Shown here: piece by piece, positions 15,425 through 24,754 of the stretch
Layout of the letters: each line of letters opens with the position of its first letter
How positions within the stretch are numbered: position 1 is the stretch's first letter
Virus record (IMG/VR): IMGVR_UViG_3300000553_000012
Span: 32,390 to 96,389 of that record
DNA: 64,000 nucleotides
Origin: a virus
Reading direction: 5' to 3' (one strand)
The notes under the pieces: generated by a model
The model's database searches: none
Seen by the model: only the letters and a program-made list of their open reading frames with translations
Told to the model about the DNA's origin: nothing
Translations under genes and position numbers: made by a program

Positions 15425-17740
15425 TTATGAATTTGGTGTCGTTGAATTATCAGCCGCATTCTCAGTAACATATGGACTTGTACCAGCTAAAGCAACAATA
15501 GTTTCTGACATTACTCGTCCAGATCGGCCGCCTAGTGTAACATTTACTGAATTACCAGAACTTGCACTAGCAAAAGATGCAGCAAAAGTAATACCAGAAC
15601 CAGTACCAGTACCGCCACTAGAATTAGAGTAAGTAAACACTAAATTAGCAGTGGTTAAACCGGAAGTAAATAGCCCCTGATTAGTAATTGTAATTGTTGA
15701 ATTGCTAACACTTGAGCTTGTAAGATTAGCCCTTCCTGCAACAATTTGGCCAGTAGAAGTCATTGATGTACTGGCGACGGTGGGATTGCCACTAACAGCA
15801 TATGTTCCAGCACCACCGGTCGTTCCGGATAATTGAGCTAAAATCTGTGTATTAGCTGCTACACCTGTACCAGCGATAATATTGCCCACAGAAATTGTGC
15901 CCGTTACTGAAGATGCTGTTAAAATATTACCAGTAATAACTCCGGTGAAACTTGCGAGATTATATGTACAAGTAACAGTAACAATATCACCAGCAACATA
16001 ACTTGAAGGTGTACCAGTAGCTGTCACATTTGCAAGGTGTATTTGCCGTTGATAGGTATACGTTAATGAACCAGTATTAGTAAATCCATAACCAGGATAA
16101 GCTACTGCAACTGAAGATATATTAGCTCCGGCCGTGCCGGATTGTGTATTTGTTGTAATTGTAAGAAGACCGTTTGCAGTACCTCCAGAAACAATAATTG
16201 TTTCGCCATTTGAATATCCTGAAGTAGAAGTACTATTAGGACTGGCTCCTGTAATTGGTCCAGTACCATATTTTAATTCTACCCAACCAGATGAAAGGCT
16301 GCGGCCATATACTGTTTTTTCATAAGATGAGAAAGTTATCGTATTGCTTGTAGCACCTCCGGTAGCATAAGCATTACTAGAAAGAACAATTGTTGTGGCA
16401 TTAACTGATACTACTTTTGGTATCACCGTTGACATAGTAACTGTAGCACCAGATGCACCATTTGAAATTGAATTGGCGCTTACAACATAGTTTCCAATAC
16501 CATTTGTTGCGGTAGTTGAAACTACATATGTGCCATTAGCGATAGCAAGAGTGCTATTAGCTAATATTTCTTGTCCAACAGCTAAAGGAGGACCGGTAAA
16601 AGCAGTGACATTTAAAATATTACCATTTGATCCAATGGTGCCATTTGAAATTGTACCAGTAATAGTAGTAACGGTTGTTGATGTAGTGCCGTTTAATTGT
16701 GATAGACTTGGAATATTATTTCCAGAAATAATCATGCCTGGTGCAATATATGTAAAGGTGCATGTTGCACTAGCATTAGTAAGATTTGATGGTGCTGATA
16801 AAAGAACCGCAGACGAATTAATGACATTTGCAACAGCAATTGTATTGGCCCATACTGGAAGGGCGCCGGTTGTATTGGCAGCAGTAGAATAAATTGCCAT
16901 GCCCGGAGCAATATTTGCAGTTGAGGCAATTCCGGTTAAAATAGTATTACTTTGGCTAAATGCAGCAGTAGTACTATATGATGTAGCTACGTTGCCTCCC
17001 TGATAAGTGGCATTTGCAGAATAATTAGTAAGAAAATTGTTTCCTGAAATTGTATTTGCTGTAATTGTAACAATATTTGGAATATTTAACATGTTCCAAA
17101 TACCAACCGCAGCGCCATTTTGAATAGCACCAGTTGTTGTGTTTTGATACATATTTTGACCACGAACACCATCATTATAGAAATTTACATTAGCACTTGT
17201 TACATTTGCATATGCCCATTGTTGAGACATTGTAACCGCAGTACTATTAATTATTGAAGTAACAATAGCTCCGGAAGATAAATTACCAAAAACAGTATTT
17301 GAATTAATAAGCATATTCACATTTATGCCAGAAGTAGAGGTTAAATTTCCAATAATATTACTTGTGGTAAAAGTCATATTTGCAGTTTGATTACTAATAG
17401 GAGAAGGCGAAGATAAAGTAACTGCTGTGGTATTAATAATATTAAGCACTGTTATAGCGCCATTTGACCAACTTCCACTACCAGTAGCATTGGTAGCAGC
17501 AGAATATAGCACTTGTCCCGGAAAAACATTTTGTGTAGATGGCAATCCAACCATAATTGAATTACCTTGAGCTACATTTGCAACAGATGTAGTTACAGTA
17601 TATGCAGTTTGATTTGATGTAAAAGTTGCATTAGAAATAGAAGTAACATTTGCTGTTTGTGCATATGCCTTATCTTTAGCTAATACACCAAGAAACTTGG
17701 GTGCACTATTGGCTTGGTCTGAGGCTCTCCATAATGGCAT
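15425..17740 (-). CDS. Large virion structural protein, fibre type
   Basis: A 771-residue protein beginning [16 protein letters not shown] and ending near [14 protein letters not shown]. From memory these ends match a structural protein family of marine T4-like phages. The body is made of beta-rich repeats, including segments such as [19 protein letters not shown]. Asparagine, serine and threonine are very common and lysine is almost absent, unlike the neighbouring genes. A late box lies 32-39 bases upstream and AAGGAG precedes ATG at 17740, so it is likely strongly expressed late. Confidence 0.78.
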   Translation of the reverse strand: MPLWRASDQANSAPKFLGVLAKDKAYAQTANVTSISNATFTSNQTAYTVTTSVANVAQGNSIMVGLPSTQNVFPGQVLYSAATNATGSGSWSNGAITVLNIINTTAVTLSSPSPISNQTANMTFTTSNIIGNLTSTSGINVNMLINSNTVFGNLSSGAIVTSIINSTAVTMSQQWAYANVTSANVNFYNDGVRGQNMYQNTTTGAIQNGAAVGIWNMLNIPNIVTITANTISGNNFLTNYSANATYQGGNVATSYSTTAAFSQSNTILTGIASTANIAPGMAIYSTAANTTGALPVWANTIAVANVINSSAVLLSAPSNLTNASATCTFTYIAPGMIISGNNIPSLSQLNGTTSTTVTTITGTISNGTIGSNGNILNVTAFTGPPLAVGQEILANSTLAIANGTYVVSTTATNGIGNYVVSANSISNGASGATVTMSTVIPKVVSVNATTIVLSSNAYATGGATSNTITFSSYEKTVYGRSLSSGWVELKYGTGPITGASPNSTSTSGYSNGETIIVSGGTANGLLTITTNTQSGTAGANISSVAVAYPGYGFTNTGSLTYTYQRQIHLANVTATGTPSSYVAGDIVTVTCTYNLASFTGVITGNILTASSVTGTISVGNIIAGTGVAANTQILAQLSGTTGGAGTYAVSGNPTVASTSMTSTGQIVAGRANLTSSSVSNSTITITNQGLFTSGLTTANLVFTYSNSSGGTGTGSGITFAASFASASSGNSVNVTLGGRSGRVMSETIVALAGTSPYVTENAADNSTTPNS

Positions 17741-17766
17741 TTTTTTTCTCCTTACGAGTGTTTATT

Positions 17767-17955
17767 CTATTTATTTATATGAAACATCTTAGAAACATAC
17801 TCAGAGGGTTTCTCGACGACATCTGGGTTATGCACAACAGTAATATTTATAGTAGGATCATCTGATATTTTTAAATGAACAGAATCATTGTGTTTAATCT
17901 TTGGCACGGCTTCCTGTCTATTTAATATAGTAATATTTTTATGTATGACCGGCAA
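17767..17955 (-). CDS. Hypothetical protein (62 aa)
   Basis: A small protein with beta-type alternation (ITVVHNPDVV near residue 37). It fits exactly between two virion-block genes in the same direction. The late box for the next gene lies inside its 3-prime end. No family recognised. Confidence 0.5.
   Translation of the reverse strand: MPVIHKNITILNRQEAVPKIKHNDSVHLKISDDPTINITVVHNPDVVEKPSEYVSKMFHINK
17772..17779 (-). promoter_or_regulatory. Late-type promoter (TATAAATA)
   Basis: A perfect late box on the minus strand 32-39 bases upstream of the ATG at 17740, overlapping the end of the small gene at 17767-17955. It drives a large virion protein gene, as expected for a gp55-dependent promoter. 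Confidence 0.65.
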
Positions 17956-17958
17956 GTA

Positions 17959-19008
17959 TTAATCCTTAACCAAATTCGGATTATTTCGACGCCATTCAGC
18001 TTCTTTAGCTTCTTCACGAATATTACGATTTTGAGCTATAATTTCACGAACGGCAGATTCTACTGCACGATAGCGATTAGCTTCGACATAAACAGAAGCT
18101 TTGGGTTCGACTTCTTCTTTCATAGGCTTCTTTTCTTGTCTGAGTAATTTAAAATCTTCTGAATCTAAATGGCCATTGTGATTTTTATCAAGTTTCTTTT
18201 GATTGCCTTTAAGTTCTTCTTCACCTACAATCTTAGCGGTTTTTGCTTTAATTTTTGCATCTGGATCATACGGTGCTTCTGGCGTAGGCATTTGTCCACC
18301 GCTTTTTCTTACTTTATCAAAATTTTCTTTAGAAGCTCCCATATGCTTTCTCATTCTATCTTTATCTGCTGGCTTTTCTGGTTTACCAAGATGATAAAGT
18401 GCGGCTGTAGCATGAGCCCTAGAAATATGATGAACATTATTATCATCAAATTTAACATGACCGCCTTCTCTACTATCAGCGGCCTTCCCTAATTGATCTG
18501 TGAATGAAGGTGGTTCAGATGGACCACCGGCTTCATCTGAAGTCATTCCAGCTCTTTTAGCAGCACCAAAAGATTTTGAACCTTTTGGTCGACCGCGGCC
18601 ACGCTTTACTGGAGCATCCTCTTCTTCAATAAAAGAACGGAACTTGCTGATTCCTGTTCCCCAAAGAGGAGCGGTCATTTCTTCAATTTTTACTTCTTCA
18701 TTTGCTTTTTCTTTTAATTCAGTCTCTTCTTTCTTTAATTCCGGGTGCATTCCATAATAAGCACCGAGAGCTATCTTCTTACGTTCTTCTTTTGACTTAC
18801 CAGCAAACTTAGGATCATCAGAGTGAACAAAATCATCAATGACATTGCCGGCCGTCATTTTCTTTGTTAGTTTTTCTGAAAGTTCAACGCCAGACTCAAT
18901 GCCGTGATCAAACATAACATCGGCAGATAAAATATCACCATCTTCATCATATACTTCTGTTGAATTGATGATATGTCCTTCGCCGAATTCTTCGTGGTAA
19001 ACTTTCAT
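17959..19008 (-). CDS. Virion-block protein with AT-hook and EF-hand motifs
   Basis: A 349-residue, highly charged protein that looks largely disordered. Residues 135-145 (KRGRGRPKGSK) form an AT-hook, a minor-groove DNA-binding motif. Residues 274-285 (DKNHNGHLDSED) match a calcium-binding EF-hand loop, with acidic or asparagine ligands at positions 1, 3, 5, 9 and 12 and glycine at 6. The C-terminus is a charged helix. The gene lies among virion genes, and an internal head protein is a reasonable guess. Function is not established. Confidence 0.7.
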   Translation of the reverse strand: MKVYHEEFGEGHIINSTEVYDEDGDILSADVMFDHGIESGVELSEKLTKKMTAGNVIDDFVHSDDPKFAGKSKEERKKIALGAYYGMHPELKKEETELKEKANEEVKIEEMTAPLWGTGISKFRSFIEEEDAPVKRGRGRPKGSKSFGAAKRAGMTSDEAGGPSEPPSFTDQLGKAADSREGGHVKFDDNNVHHISRAHATAALYHLGKPEKPADKDRMRKHMGASKENFDKVRKSGGQMPTPEAPYDPDAKIKAKTAKIVGEEELKGNQKKLDKNHNGHLDSEDFKLLRQEKKPMKEEVEPKASVYVEANRYRAVESAVREIIAQNRNIREEAKEAEWRRNNPNLVKD

Positions 19009-19042
19009 TGAAATCTCCTAAAATTATACTTCTTATTATTTA

Positions 19043-19486
19043 TTAAATTTTATTTTTAATGGTGGATCTAAGCATCCAAGAATGTTTTTTGTGAATATCG
19101 GTTCTGTCTTGTAAAAAATTACTGACACCAATTTCACCAACTTTTTCTGCTTCATTATACGCTTTTCTTAAAGATATTATTACTTTTTCATTATCATCTA
19201 ATAATTGACCGGCCATTGACACTCCATCGGGAATAGTTGTAGCATCTGAAATTGTAGTCAATTCGGAAAATCTACTAAATGATCCGGGAGCATATTCATC
19301 TAATGATCTAATATGTTCTGCCACTGCATCTGTGGCTTCCCAAACTTCATCATAGATTTTATTAAATAGCTTATGATATTCGTAGAAGTCTGCACCCTCT
19401 ACATTCCAGTGATAATTATGAGTTTTTAAATAAAATGCAAATGTATCAGCCAAAACAACTTTTAATGCATCAGTTAGTTTGCTCAT
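19043..19486 (-). CDS. dps: Dps-like ferritin, DNA protection protein
   Basis: Dps proteins form 12-subunit shells that oxidise Fe2+ with hydrogen peroxide and store the iron. The 147 residues have all inter-subunit ferroxidase ligands at the correct spacing: H26 (HWNV), H38, D53 and E57 (DAVAE). The start overlaps the end of the SOD-like gene by 17 bases, so the two are likely translated together. No basic DNA-binding tail is seen, so iron and peroxide handling is the safer reading. Being embedded in the virion block is unusual. Confidence 0.9.
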   Translation of the reverse strand: MSKLTDALKVVLADTFAFYLKTHNYHWNVEGADFYEYHKLFNKIYDEVWEATDAVAEHIRSLDEYAPGSFSRFSELTTISDATTIPDGVSMAGQLLDDNEKVIISLRKAYNEAEKVGEIGVSNFLQDRTDIHKKHSWMLRSTIKNKI

Positions 19487-20375
19487 TAGGATCTCCTTTT
19501 ATATAATTTCCACTCATATTACGAATAACAGAACCATCTTTTTGAGAAACCCAGCCAATGATAGTATATCCCCGTTCTTTCCAATCTGGAGCTTGTGATA
19601 TCAAAGATTTATTATATATTACAACAAATTGTTTTATACCACTTCTATGATAGTATTTATTTGATAAAATATAAGCACGATCATTTGGATCTTGTTGTTG
19701 AGAAGCCATATGTTCTGCGGCTTTATATGCTTCTAATTTATTATTATGCATTAATCCCGGATTTTTCAAAATATCTTGTTCTTGGCCGGGGGAACCGGCA
19801 GGAATTGCATTAACCGAAGAATCTTCTTTTAATACGGAAATAAATCGAGAACTTATTACTGACCAATCTATAATTTTATAAATGTTTTTTAGATATTCTT
19901 TTTTATCGGCCCGATAATCTAAAGCCCAGGCGTGTTCCCACCAATCAATCAAAAGCATAATCTTCATGCCCGGATGATATTCGTGATTATGAATTACATG
20001 AATTTTACAAGAATCATCAAGATAAATCCAACCAGACCCTTGAATTTTCATAGCTTCTTCTTCAATTTTATCTTGAAGATTTGCAAAAGAACCATATATT
20101 GCTTCTATTTTATTTTTTACAGTCCCTGTAAAGTTTGATTTATTCGGTTCACAGAATTGACTAAAATATAAATTATGAAGAATAGCCCCCCCAAAATTAA
20201 AGTCTTTATCGCCTTCATTTTTATTATACCTTTCAACATACTTAGATGCTAGACCACGATAATGATAATCTATGGTATCTTTACTCATAACGGGTTCCAA
20301 GTCAAAATCTTGATATCTCAATTTTTTTTGAACTAGTTTTATTTTTTGTTCTGTAAATGATCCAAAATTTTTCAT
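19470..20375 (-). CDS. Fe/Mn superoxide dismutase-like protein with extra C-terminal domain
   Basis: The first 200 or so of 301 residues follow the Fe/Mn SOD fold. The four metal ligands can be placed at H38, H67, D144 and H148 (IDWWEHAWALDY), with the usual GSGW motif at about 113. The metal cannot be told by eye. About 100 more residues follow the SOD part and match nothing I know. I choose ATG at 20375, overlapping the stop of the fibre gene upstream, over the in-frame start at 20405. With Dps just downstream it forms a likely oxidative-stress pair; a virion role is also possible. Confidence 0.82.
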   Translation of the reverse strand: MKNFGSFTEQKIKLVQKKLRYQDFDLEPVMSKDTIDYHYRGLASKYVERYNKNEGDKDFNFGGAILHNLYFSQFCEPNKSNFTGTVKNKIEAIYGSFANLQDKIEEEAMKIQGSGWIYLDDSCKIHVIHNHEYHPGMKIMLLIDWWEHAWALDYRADKKEYLKNIYKIIDWSVISSRFISVLKEDSSVNAIPAGSPGQEQDILKNPGLMHNNKLEAYKAAEHMASQQQDPNDRAYILSNKYYHRSGIKQFVVIYNKSLISQAPDWKERGYTIIGWVSQKDGSVIRNMSGNYIKGDPNEQTN

Positions 20376-22252
20376 TATAATTCTTCTATGAAATTCCAAG
20401 AACAAACAACGTTAGCGGTTCCTCCAATACTGCCCGGCAAGTTTTGAATACAAAGAGTTAATGTGGCAGGATTTCCATTTATATCAGAACCCAGATTGTA
20501 TGTTCCGGGTATACCATCAAATGTTGTTGATCCTGCGCCAGAAGCTGTTAATCCAGATAATATAGTCAATCCGCCGGTTATTGTAGCAGTATTACTCCAA
20601 GTCCAATATCGACTAGACCTACCAGTATTTGCATTAATTAATGCAGAATTTCCATTATAGGCATAAGTTCCATTAACATTTGCATTATATACTATAGTGT
20701 ATAAAAATGTATCTGCTGTAGCATTTTTTCCTTGATTATTTTGATCTATAATTGTAAATTCTCCAGGAGAAATATCAGAACCTATCCAAGGAGAACCTGC
20801 TCTAAGCCCGATAGTCAAAACAGGCGTTAATGTAGTACCAGGAATATATCCAGAAACATTGTATGCTGTTGTAGGAGAAGGATTACTTGACAATTCCGCG
20901 TCTGATTGAAAAGCAATTCCTGACATATTAAATACTGGTGTTGTTGTGGTAAATGAACCGGTAGATCCATTTAATATTTCACGTCTTAATGGAAGACTAT
21001 TATCAGTAATAAATGTAGTATTACCTATAAGTGAAGGAGAAGAGTAACTTTGAATATGGACAATTTGTGGTCCAATTGGTGTTCCTAGACCAAATCTAAC
21101 TCTTCCAGTTCTTCCTCCAATTAAATCAAACCAAAAAGTATAATATTTGTTCAATCCAGTAGTAAAGATATTCATACCAGATGGTCCTGTACCATCTAAT
21201 TTATCTTGATTAAAGCTATTAGCATATACTCTATCTTCAACAATAGAACCATTTGCCACTTGACGCCTTACAACTACTGCTAAAGTATTTGCTGATGTGT
21301 TTCCTTGTTCCCAATATATTCCATTATTAATATCAAAAAGTCCAGTTCTACGAATAACACCAGATTCTCCAGCAGTAACTTCATAGTTTACTGTAGTATA
21401 AAGAGTATGTGATGTTCCTGGTATAATTTTATATCTATTATATGTTTGTTTATATGCATACCCACCAGCAGTATTACCACTCGTCATTTGTATTTCTGAT
21501 GTATTGGCAAGGAATATACTATTAGAATTAGTTCCATTCAGTATTTGTGACCACCTGTATAGTATATCATCATCAACTACAGGAACGAACCAATTCTGAC
21601 TACTAGTAGTAGATATTCTTAATTTTGATAGCGCGTCTGTGGACCACGTAGGCGCCTGTTGAGTATATACATAGTTTGTTGTATTTGATATAACATCAAC
21701 AGGTATTGGAGCCGAATTACTTACGGGTATTGTATTAGCAAAATACAATAAACTGTTTACTGAATTTGGAAAATTATTAATCGCAACAGGTAATGCTTCG
21801 GCAGCAGTTATACTATCGCCATTGCTTTGATATATTGATATTTGATTAGAAGTTTGTATAAAAACATTGCCTATAACTTCAGTAGTAAAAGGACTGAATG
21901 TAGTAAATAAAGGATTAACATTGTTAATAGATGAGCCATCACTATTAAAAATGAGAACATTAGATGTACTTGGAAAATTATTAATCGCAACAGGTAATGC
22001 TTCGGCAGCAGTTATATTATCGCCATTGCTTTGGTGTATACTTACATTAGATGCTGTGGTGACATTGACATTGCCACTGATAGAGATAGTATTATTACCA
22101 ATATCTACAGGAAGTCTAGATGAAGCATTAATAGCTGAACCATTACTATTAAAAATAACAACATTACCAGTAATTGGAAGCGGTTCTGTATTGCTAATAG
22201 AATTTGTATTACTATTAAAAATAGAAACAGAATTTGTAAATACATATGACAT
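20375..22252 (-). CDS. Virion structural protein, fibre type, with N-terminal repeats
   Basis: A 625-residue protein. The N-terminal 200 residues repeat a unit like SIHQSNGDNITAAEALPVAI followed by VLIFNSDGSSINN. The remainder (from about residue 210) looks like a globular beta-rich domain with a receptor-binding or tip character. The repeats are so recent that their DNA is almost identical. It is translated in overlap with both neighbours. A tail-fibre or appendage role is inferred from composition and context. Confidence 0.72.
   Translation of the reverse strand: MSYVFTNSVSIFNSNTNSISNTEPLPITGNVVIFNSNGSAINASSRLPVDIGNNTISISGNVNVTTASNVSIHQSNGDNITAAEALPVAINNFPSTSNVLIFNSDGSSINNVNPLFTTFSPFTTEVIGNVFIQTSNQISIYQSNGDSITAAEALPVAINNFPNSVNSLLYFANTIPVSNSAPIPVDVISNTTNYVYTQQAPTWSTDALSKLRISTTSSQNWFVPVVDDDILYRWSQILNGTNSNSIFLANTSEIQMTSGNTAGGYAYKQTYNRYKIIPGTSHTLYTTVNYEVTAGESGVIRRTGLFDINNGIYWEQGNTSANTLAVVVRRQVANGSIVEDRVYANSFNQDKLDGTGPSGMNIFTTGLNKYYTFWFDLIGGRTGRVRFGLGTPIGPQIVHIQSYSSPSLIGNTTFITDNSLPLRREILNGSTGSFTTTTPVFNMSGIAFQSDAELSSNPSPTTAYNVSGYIPGTTLTPVLTIGLRAGSPWIGSDISPGEFTIIDQNNQGKNATADTFLYTIVYNANVNGTYAYNGNSALINANTGRSSRYWTWSNTATITGGLTILSGLTASGAGSTTFDGIPGTYNLGSDINGNPATLTLCIQNLPGSIGGTANVVCSWNFIEEL
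21767..21829. repeat. Direct repeat, copy 1 (63 bases)
   Basis: This 63-base segment within the fibre gene recurs at 21971-22033 with one difference. It encodes SNGDNITAAEALPVAINNFP-type sequence. Such recent duplication can change fibre length by recombination. Confidence 0.85.
21971..22033. repeat. Direct repeat, copy 2 (63 bases)
   Basis: Second copy of the repeat at 21767-21829, 204 bases away start to start (68 codons), so recombination between them would keep the reading frame. Confidence 0.85.
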
Positions 22253-23091
22253 TATATAATTCTCCAGCCACTACGATAGATAAATGTCAAACTCATATTA
22301 TTGATACCCATTATTACCGTTGTATTATTATCTATAGAGCCGCCCGCAGGAGCAGTTACAGTTATATTATTTATTGAACAATTTCCACTCTCATCTTTTA
22401 TTATTATTTGTAAACCGTTTTTATTTGTTTTTGGTAATGTAATGGTACATGCTGTTGGACAATTAACTCCAATATAATAATCTTTTTTATTGGCTGTATA
22501 ATCTGTAGTTACTAAAACTGTTCTAAGCGTAAGTTCATCAATAGAGCCTGCTCCGCCGCCGCCCATTTGTGAAATGCGTGAAGCAAATTGATGTAAATCC
22601 AAAACTGATTTTTTAAGAAGATCCATTTCTTTGCGAAATGCTGGAGGAACTTCATCTTTTGGTAATTCATCTGCTGGAATTTTATCAATAGATTTACTGA
22701 TAGCTTCTACTGATTTACTGACAAAATCATCTGGAAGTTGAGGTTGTTTTTCTACTGGTGTATTTACTGGTTGAGTTATTTGTCTTGTTGTAGAATTTCT
22801 TGCATCTACAAAAGACTCTTCTACAGGAGTATCTTCTTTTATTTCTTTTATTTCTTCTAAATCGAGTATTTCTTGAATAGCTGGTTGTTCAATTACCTTT
22901 ATGGGTTCATGATCAATAACTTTTACAGGTTTAATTCCAAGAAGAGCATTTTCAAAACTTTCTAGTAGTTTTCTTTCTCTTTCTTTTTTTTGTATATTTT
23001 TTTCAATTTTTTCAAATGTAGAATCAGAAACTTCCGGATTACCTAGAAGTCTAGACCAGCTATCTAGAAGTTTCTGTTCTTTTTCATTCAT
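22252..23091 (-). CDS. Virion-associated protein with C-terminal beta domain
   Basis: A 279-residue protein. The first 170 residues are charged and helical with possible coiled coils. The last 85 form a beta-rich domain (about YYIGVNCPTACTITLPKTNK) of the kind that ends or trimerises phage fibres. It overlaps both neighbours by one base or so, showing tight coupling. A role as a fibre connector or short fibre is inference. Confidence 0.65.
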   Translation of the reverse strand: MNEKEQKLLDSWSRLLGNPEVSDSTFEKIEKNIQKKERERKLLESFENALLGIKPVKVIDHEPIKVIEQPAIQEILDLEEIKEIKEDTPVEESFVDARNSTTRQITQPVNTPVEKQPQLPDDFVSKSVEAISKSIDKIPADELPKDEVPPAFRKEMDLLKKSVLDLHQFASRISQMGGGGAGSIDELTLRTVLVTTDYTANKKDYYIGVNCPTACTITLPKTNKNGLQIIIKDESGNCSINNITVTAPAGGSIDNNTTVIMGINNMSLTFIYRSGWRII

Positions 23092-24752
23092 TAGTGGCCC
23101 GAACTTCCACTTTTACCTGGTGGTAACATATTAATTGTTCCATCTGCCATTCTAATAGGAACAAGAGATGAGAATACTTTTTTACGTTTACCAGACGTAC
23201 CTTCTGGTACAGATAATTCAGTTACAACATTATCATCATATTCTATTTCATTATTCAAACGCATACCTGAACGAGCAGGCCCAAATAATGGTGAAGGTTC
23301 TTGAGAAGGTGGATTATTTTGAAATCTTTTTATAAGTTTATCTTTTAATCTTTGTCTCTGAGGAGACTTTGGATCTTTTGGTGAAGTACTAATAGCAGAT
23401 GAATATGCAGAAAGCATTGTTCTTCGACTAAGTTCATCAATATTTTCAACTTCTTCTTTTACGATAGAAAGATATTTTAATCCACTGTGGGGTTCATTAT
23501 GTAAGGATCTTTGAAGTTTAGCCAAAGCATCGTGTTTATTTGGTGATCTAATATAATGATGAACGGTTTCACGTTCTTCTGTTTCTGGATTATATGTATT
23601 AGATTTTAATTTATGAAGCGGCCATTGTAAGTTTGATCGGCGCTCATCTGTTCCAACTTTTTCTTTTTGTATTTTTTTTATAACTCTTTGCATGGCGCCC
23701 TTTGCTTTTGCTTTCATTGGACTGCCTTTGGCGCCTTCCTCAATATCGTGAGGCTTTACTATTTTAGAATTCATTTTCTTTTTTCCTTTTGCTTTTTCTG
23801 GAACAGTTATTAAATTATCCATTTTATCATATATTGGAAATCCATCTCCGGCAGCACCTCCGGTATCACCTCCACCAGTAGGTTCAGTGAACCCGCTCTC
23901 TCTGACATCTTTAAATTTCTTTTTTAATTTATAATTTTTAGAATCAGGATTTTTTGATAAAATATAATTTTTTCCTCCATCTTGGCGGCCGCCATCTACT
24001 AAATCTGCTCCACCCCATCCGCCCGACGTACCTTCTCCGCCGATACCCTCTTCATCCACATAGGTTTTTACGATCTTCATGGCTTTACGTCTCTGAAGTT
24101 GTTTTTTATTATCTTCGGGTTCTACAGTCTTATCATAACCGATTGGTTTATCTTTTGCGCTTTTTCTATCAAAAGGAACGTTGTAACGAACCGATTCATA
24201 TGGATTATCTGTTACTTGAGTAGTATTGCCTGCGCCAGAACCCGATTTATTGCCAAATGTAGCATTCATTCCCATTATTTGCTTATCCTTAAAATTTGGC
24301 GCCTTTTTATACTTCTTTGGTTTGGTCTCTTCAAACTGATTTTTAGATCCGGCATTTTGAGGATTTTGAGGTTGAGCGGGTCTCGTTCTAGCATTATTAG
24401 CGTACTGTATACTCTGATTGTGTAGTTGACCAGCATGTATTTCTTGTTTATTATGCGCTGTTGTAATTTTTGCCCTTTGTGCTGCAGCTTCTGCTGTTCT
24501 CTTGGCTGAAGCTTGTACGGCTGCTGCTGCTAACTTAACGACCTTGGCGCTGTTTTTTGCCGCCTGTGATGCTTTCTGAATAGAAGCTTTTTGATAAGCT
24601 ACCGCTTCTGGTGGAGTAGACACTTCTGGTTTACTTCTAAATCCAGGAGCATTTCCAGTCCTAAAACTCGTCTTAATGGGTTTATTAGTCTTAGGAATGC
24701 TAGTAATAGCGGCTGAAGTCTTAGAAGAAGTGGGTTTGCTTGAAGATTCCAT
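23091..24752 (-). CDS. Large charged virion-block protein, function unknown
   Basis: A 553-residue basic protein. Residues 50-100 are alanine-rich and likely helical (KASQAAKNSAKVVKLAAAAV), followed by long disordered, lysine-rich stretches. The segment ENIDELSRRTMLSAYSSAI near residue 433 resembles a short motif common in T4-like head-associated proteins. I do not recognise an enzyme fold. It lies in an operon with the nucleotidyltransferase-domain protein upstream and a fibre-type protein downstream. Confidence 0.65.
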   Translation of the reverse strand: MESSSKPTSSKTSAAITSIPKTNKPIKTSFRTGNAPGFRSKPEVSTPPEAVAYQKASIQKASQAAKNSAKVVKLAAAAVQASAKRTAEAAAQRAKITTAHNKQEIHAGQLHNQSIQYANNARTRPAQPQNPQNAGSKNQFEETKPKKYKKAPNFKDKQIMGMNATFGNKSGSGAGNTTQVTDNPYESVRYNVPFDRKSAKDKPIGYDKTVEPEDNKKQLQRRKAMKIVKTYVDEEGIGGEGTSGGWGGADLVDGGRQDGGKNYILSKNPDSKNYKLKKKFKDVRESGFTEPTGGGDTGGAAGDGFPIYDKMDNLITVPEKAKGKKKMNSKIVKPHDIEEGAKGSPMKAKAKGAMQRVIKKIQKEKVGTDERRSNLQWPLHKLKSNTYNPETEERETVHHYIRSPNKHDALAKLQRSLHNEPHSGLKYLSIVKEEVENIDELSRRTMLSAYSSAISTSPKDPKSPQRQRLKDKLIKRFQNNPPSQEPSPLFGPARSGMRLNNEIEYDDNVVTELSVPEGTSGKRKKVFSSLVPIRMADGTINMLPPGKSGSSGH

Positions 24753-24754
24753 GA

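Noticed and set aside
17844-17851. Additional TATAAATA late promoter
   Set aside because: It lies inside a coding sequence with no suitably placed start downstream. Similar chance boxes occur in coding regions near 32965, 36179 and 54775, as expected in AT-rich DNA.
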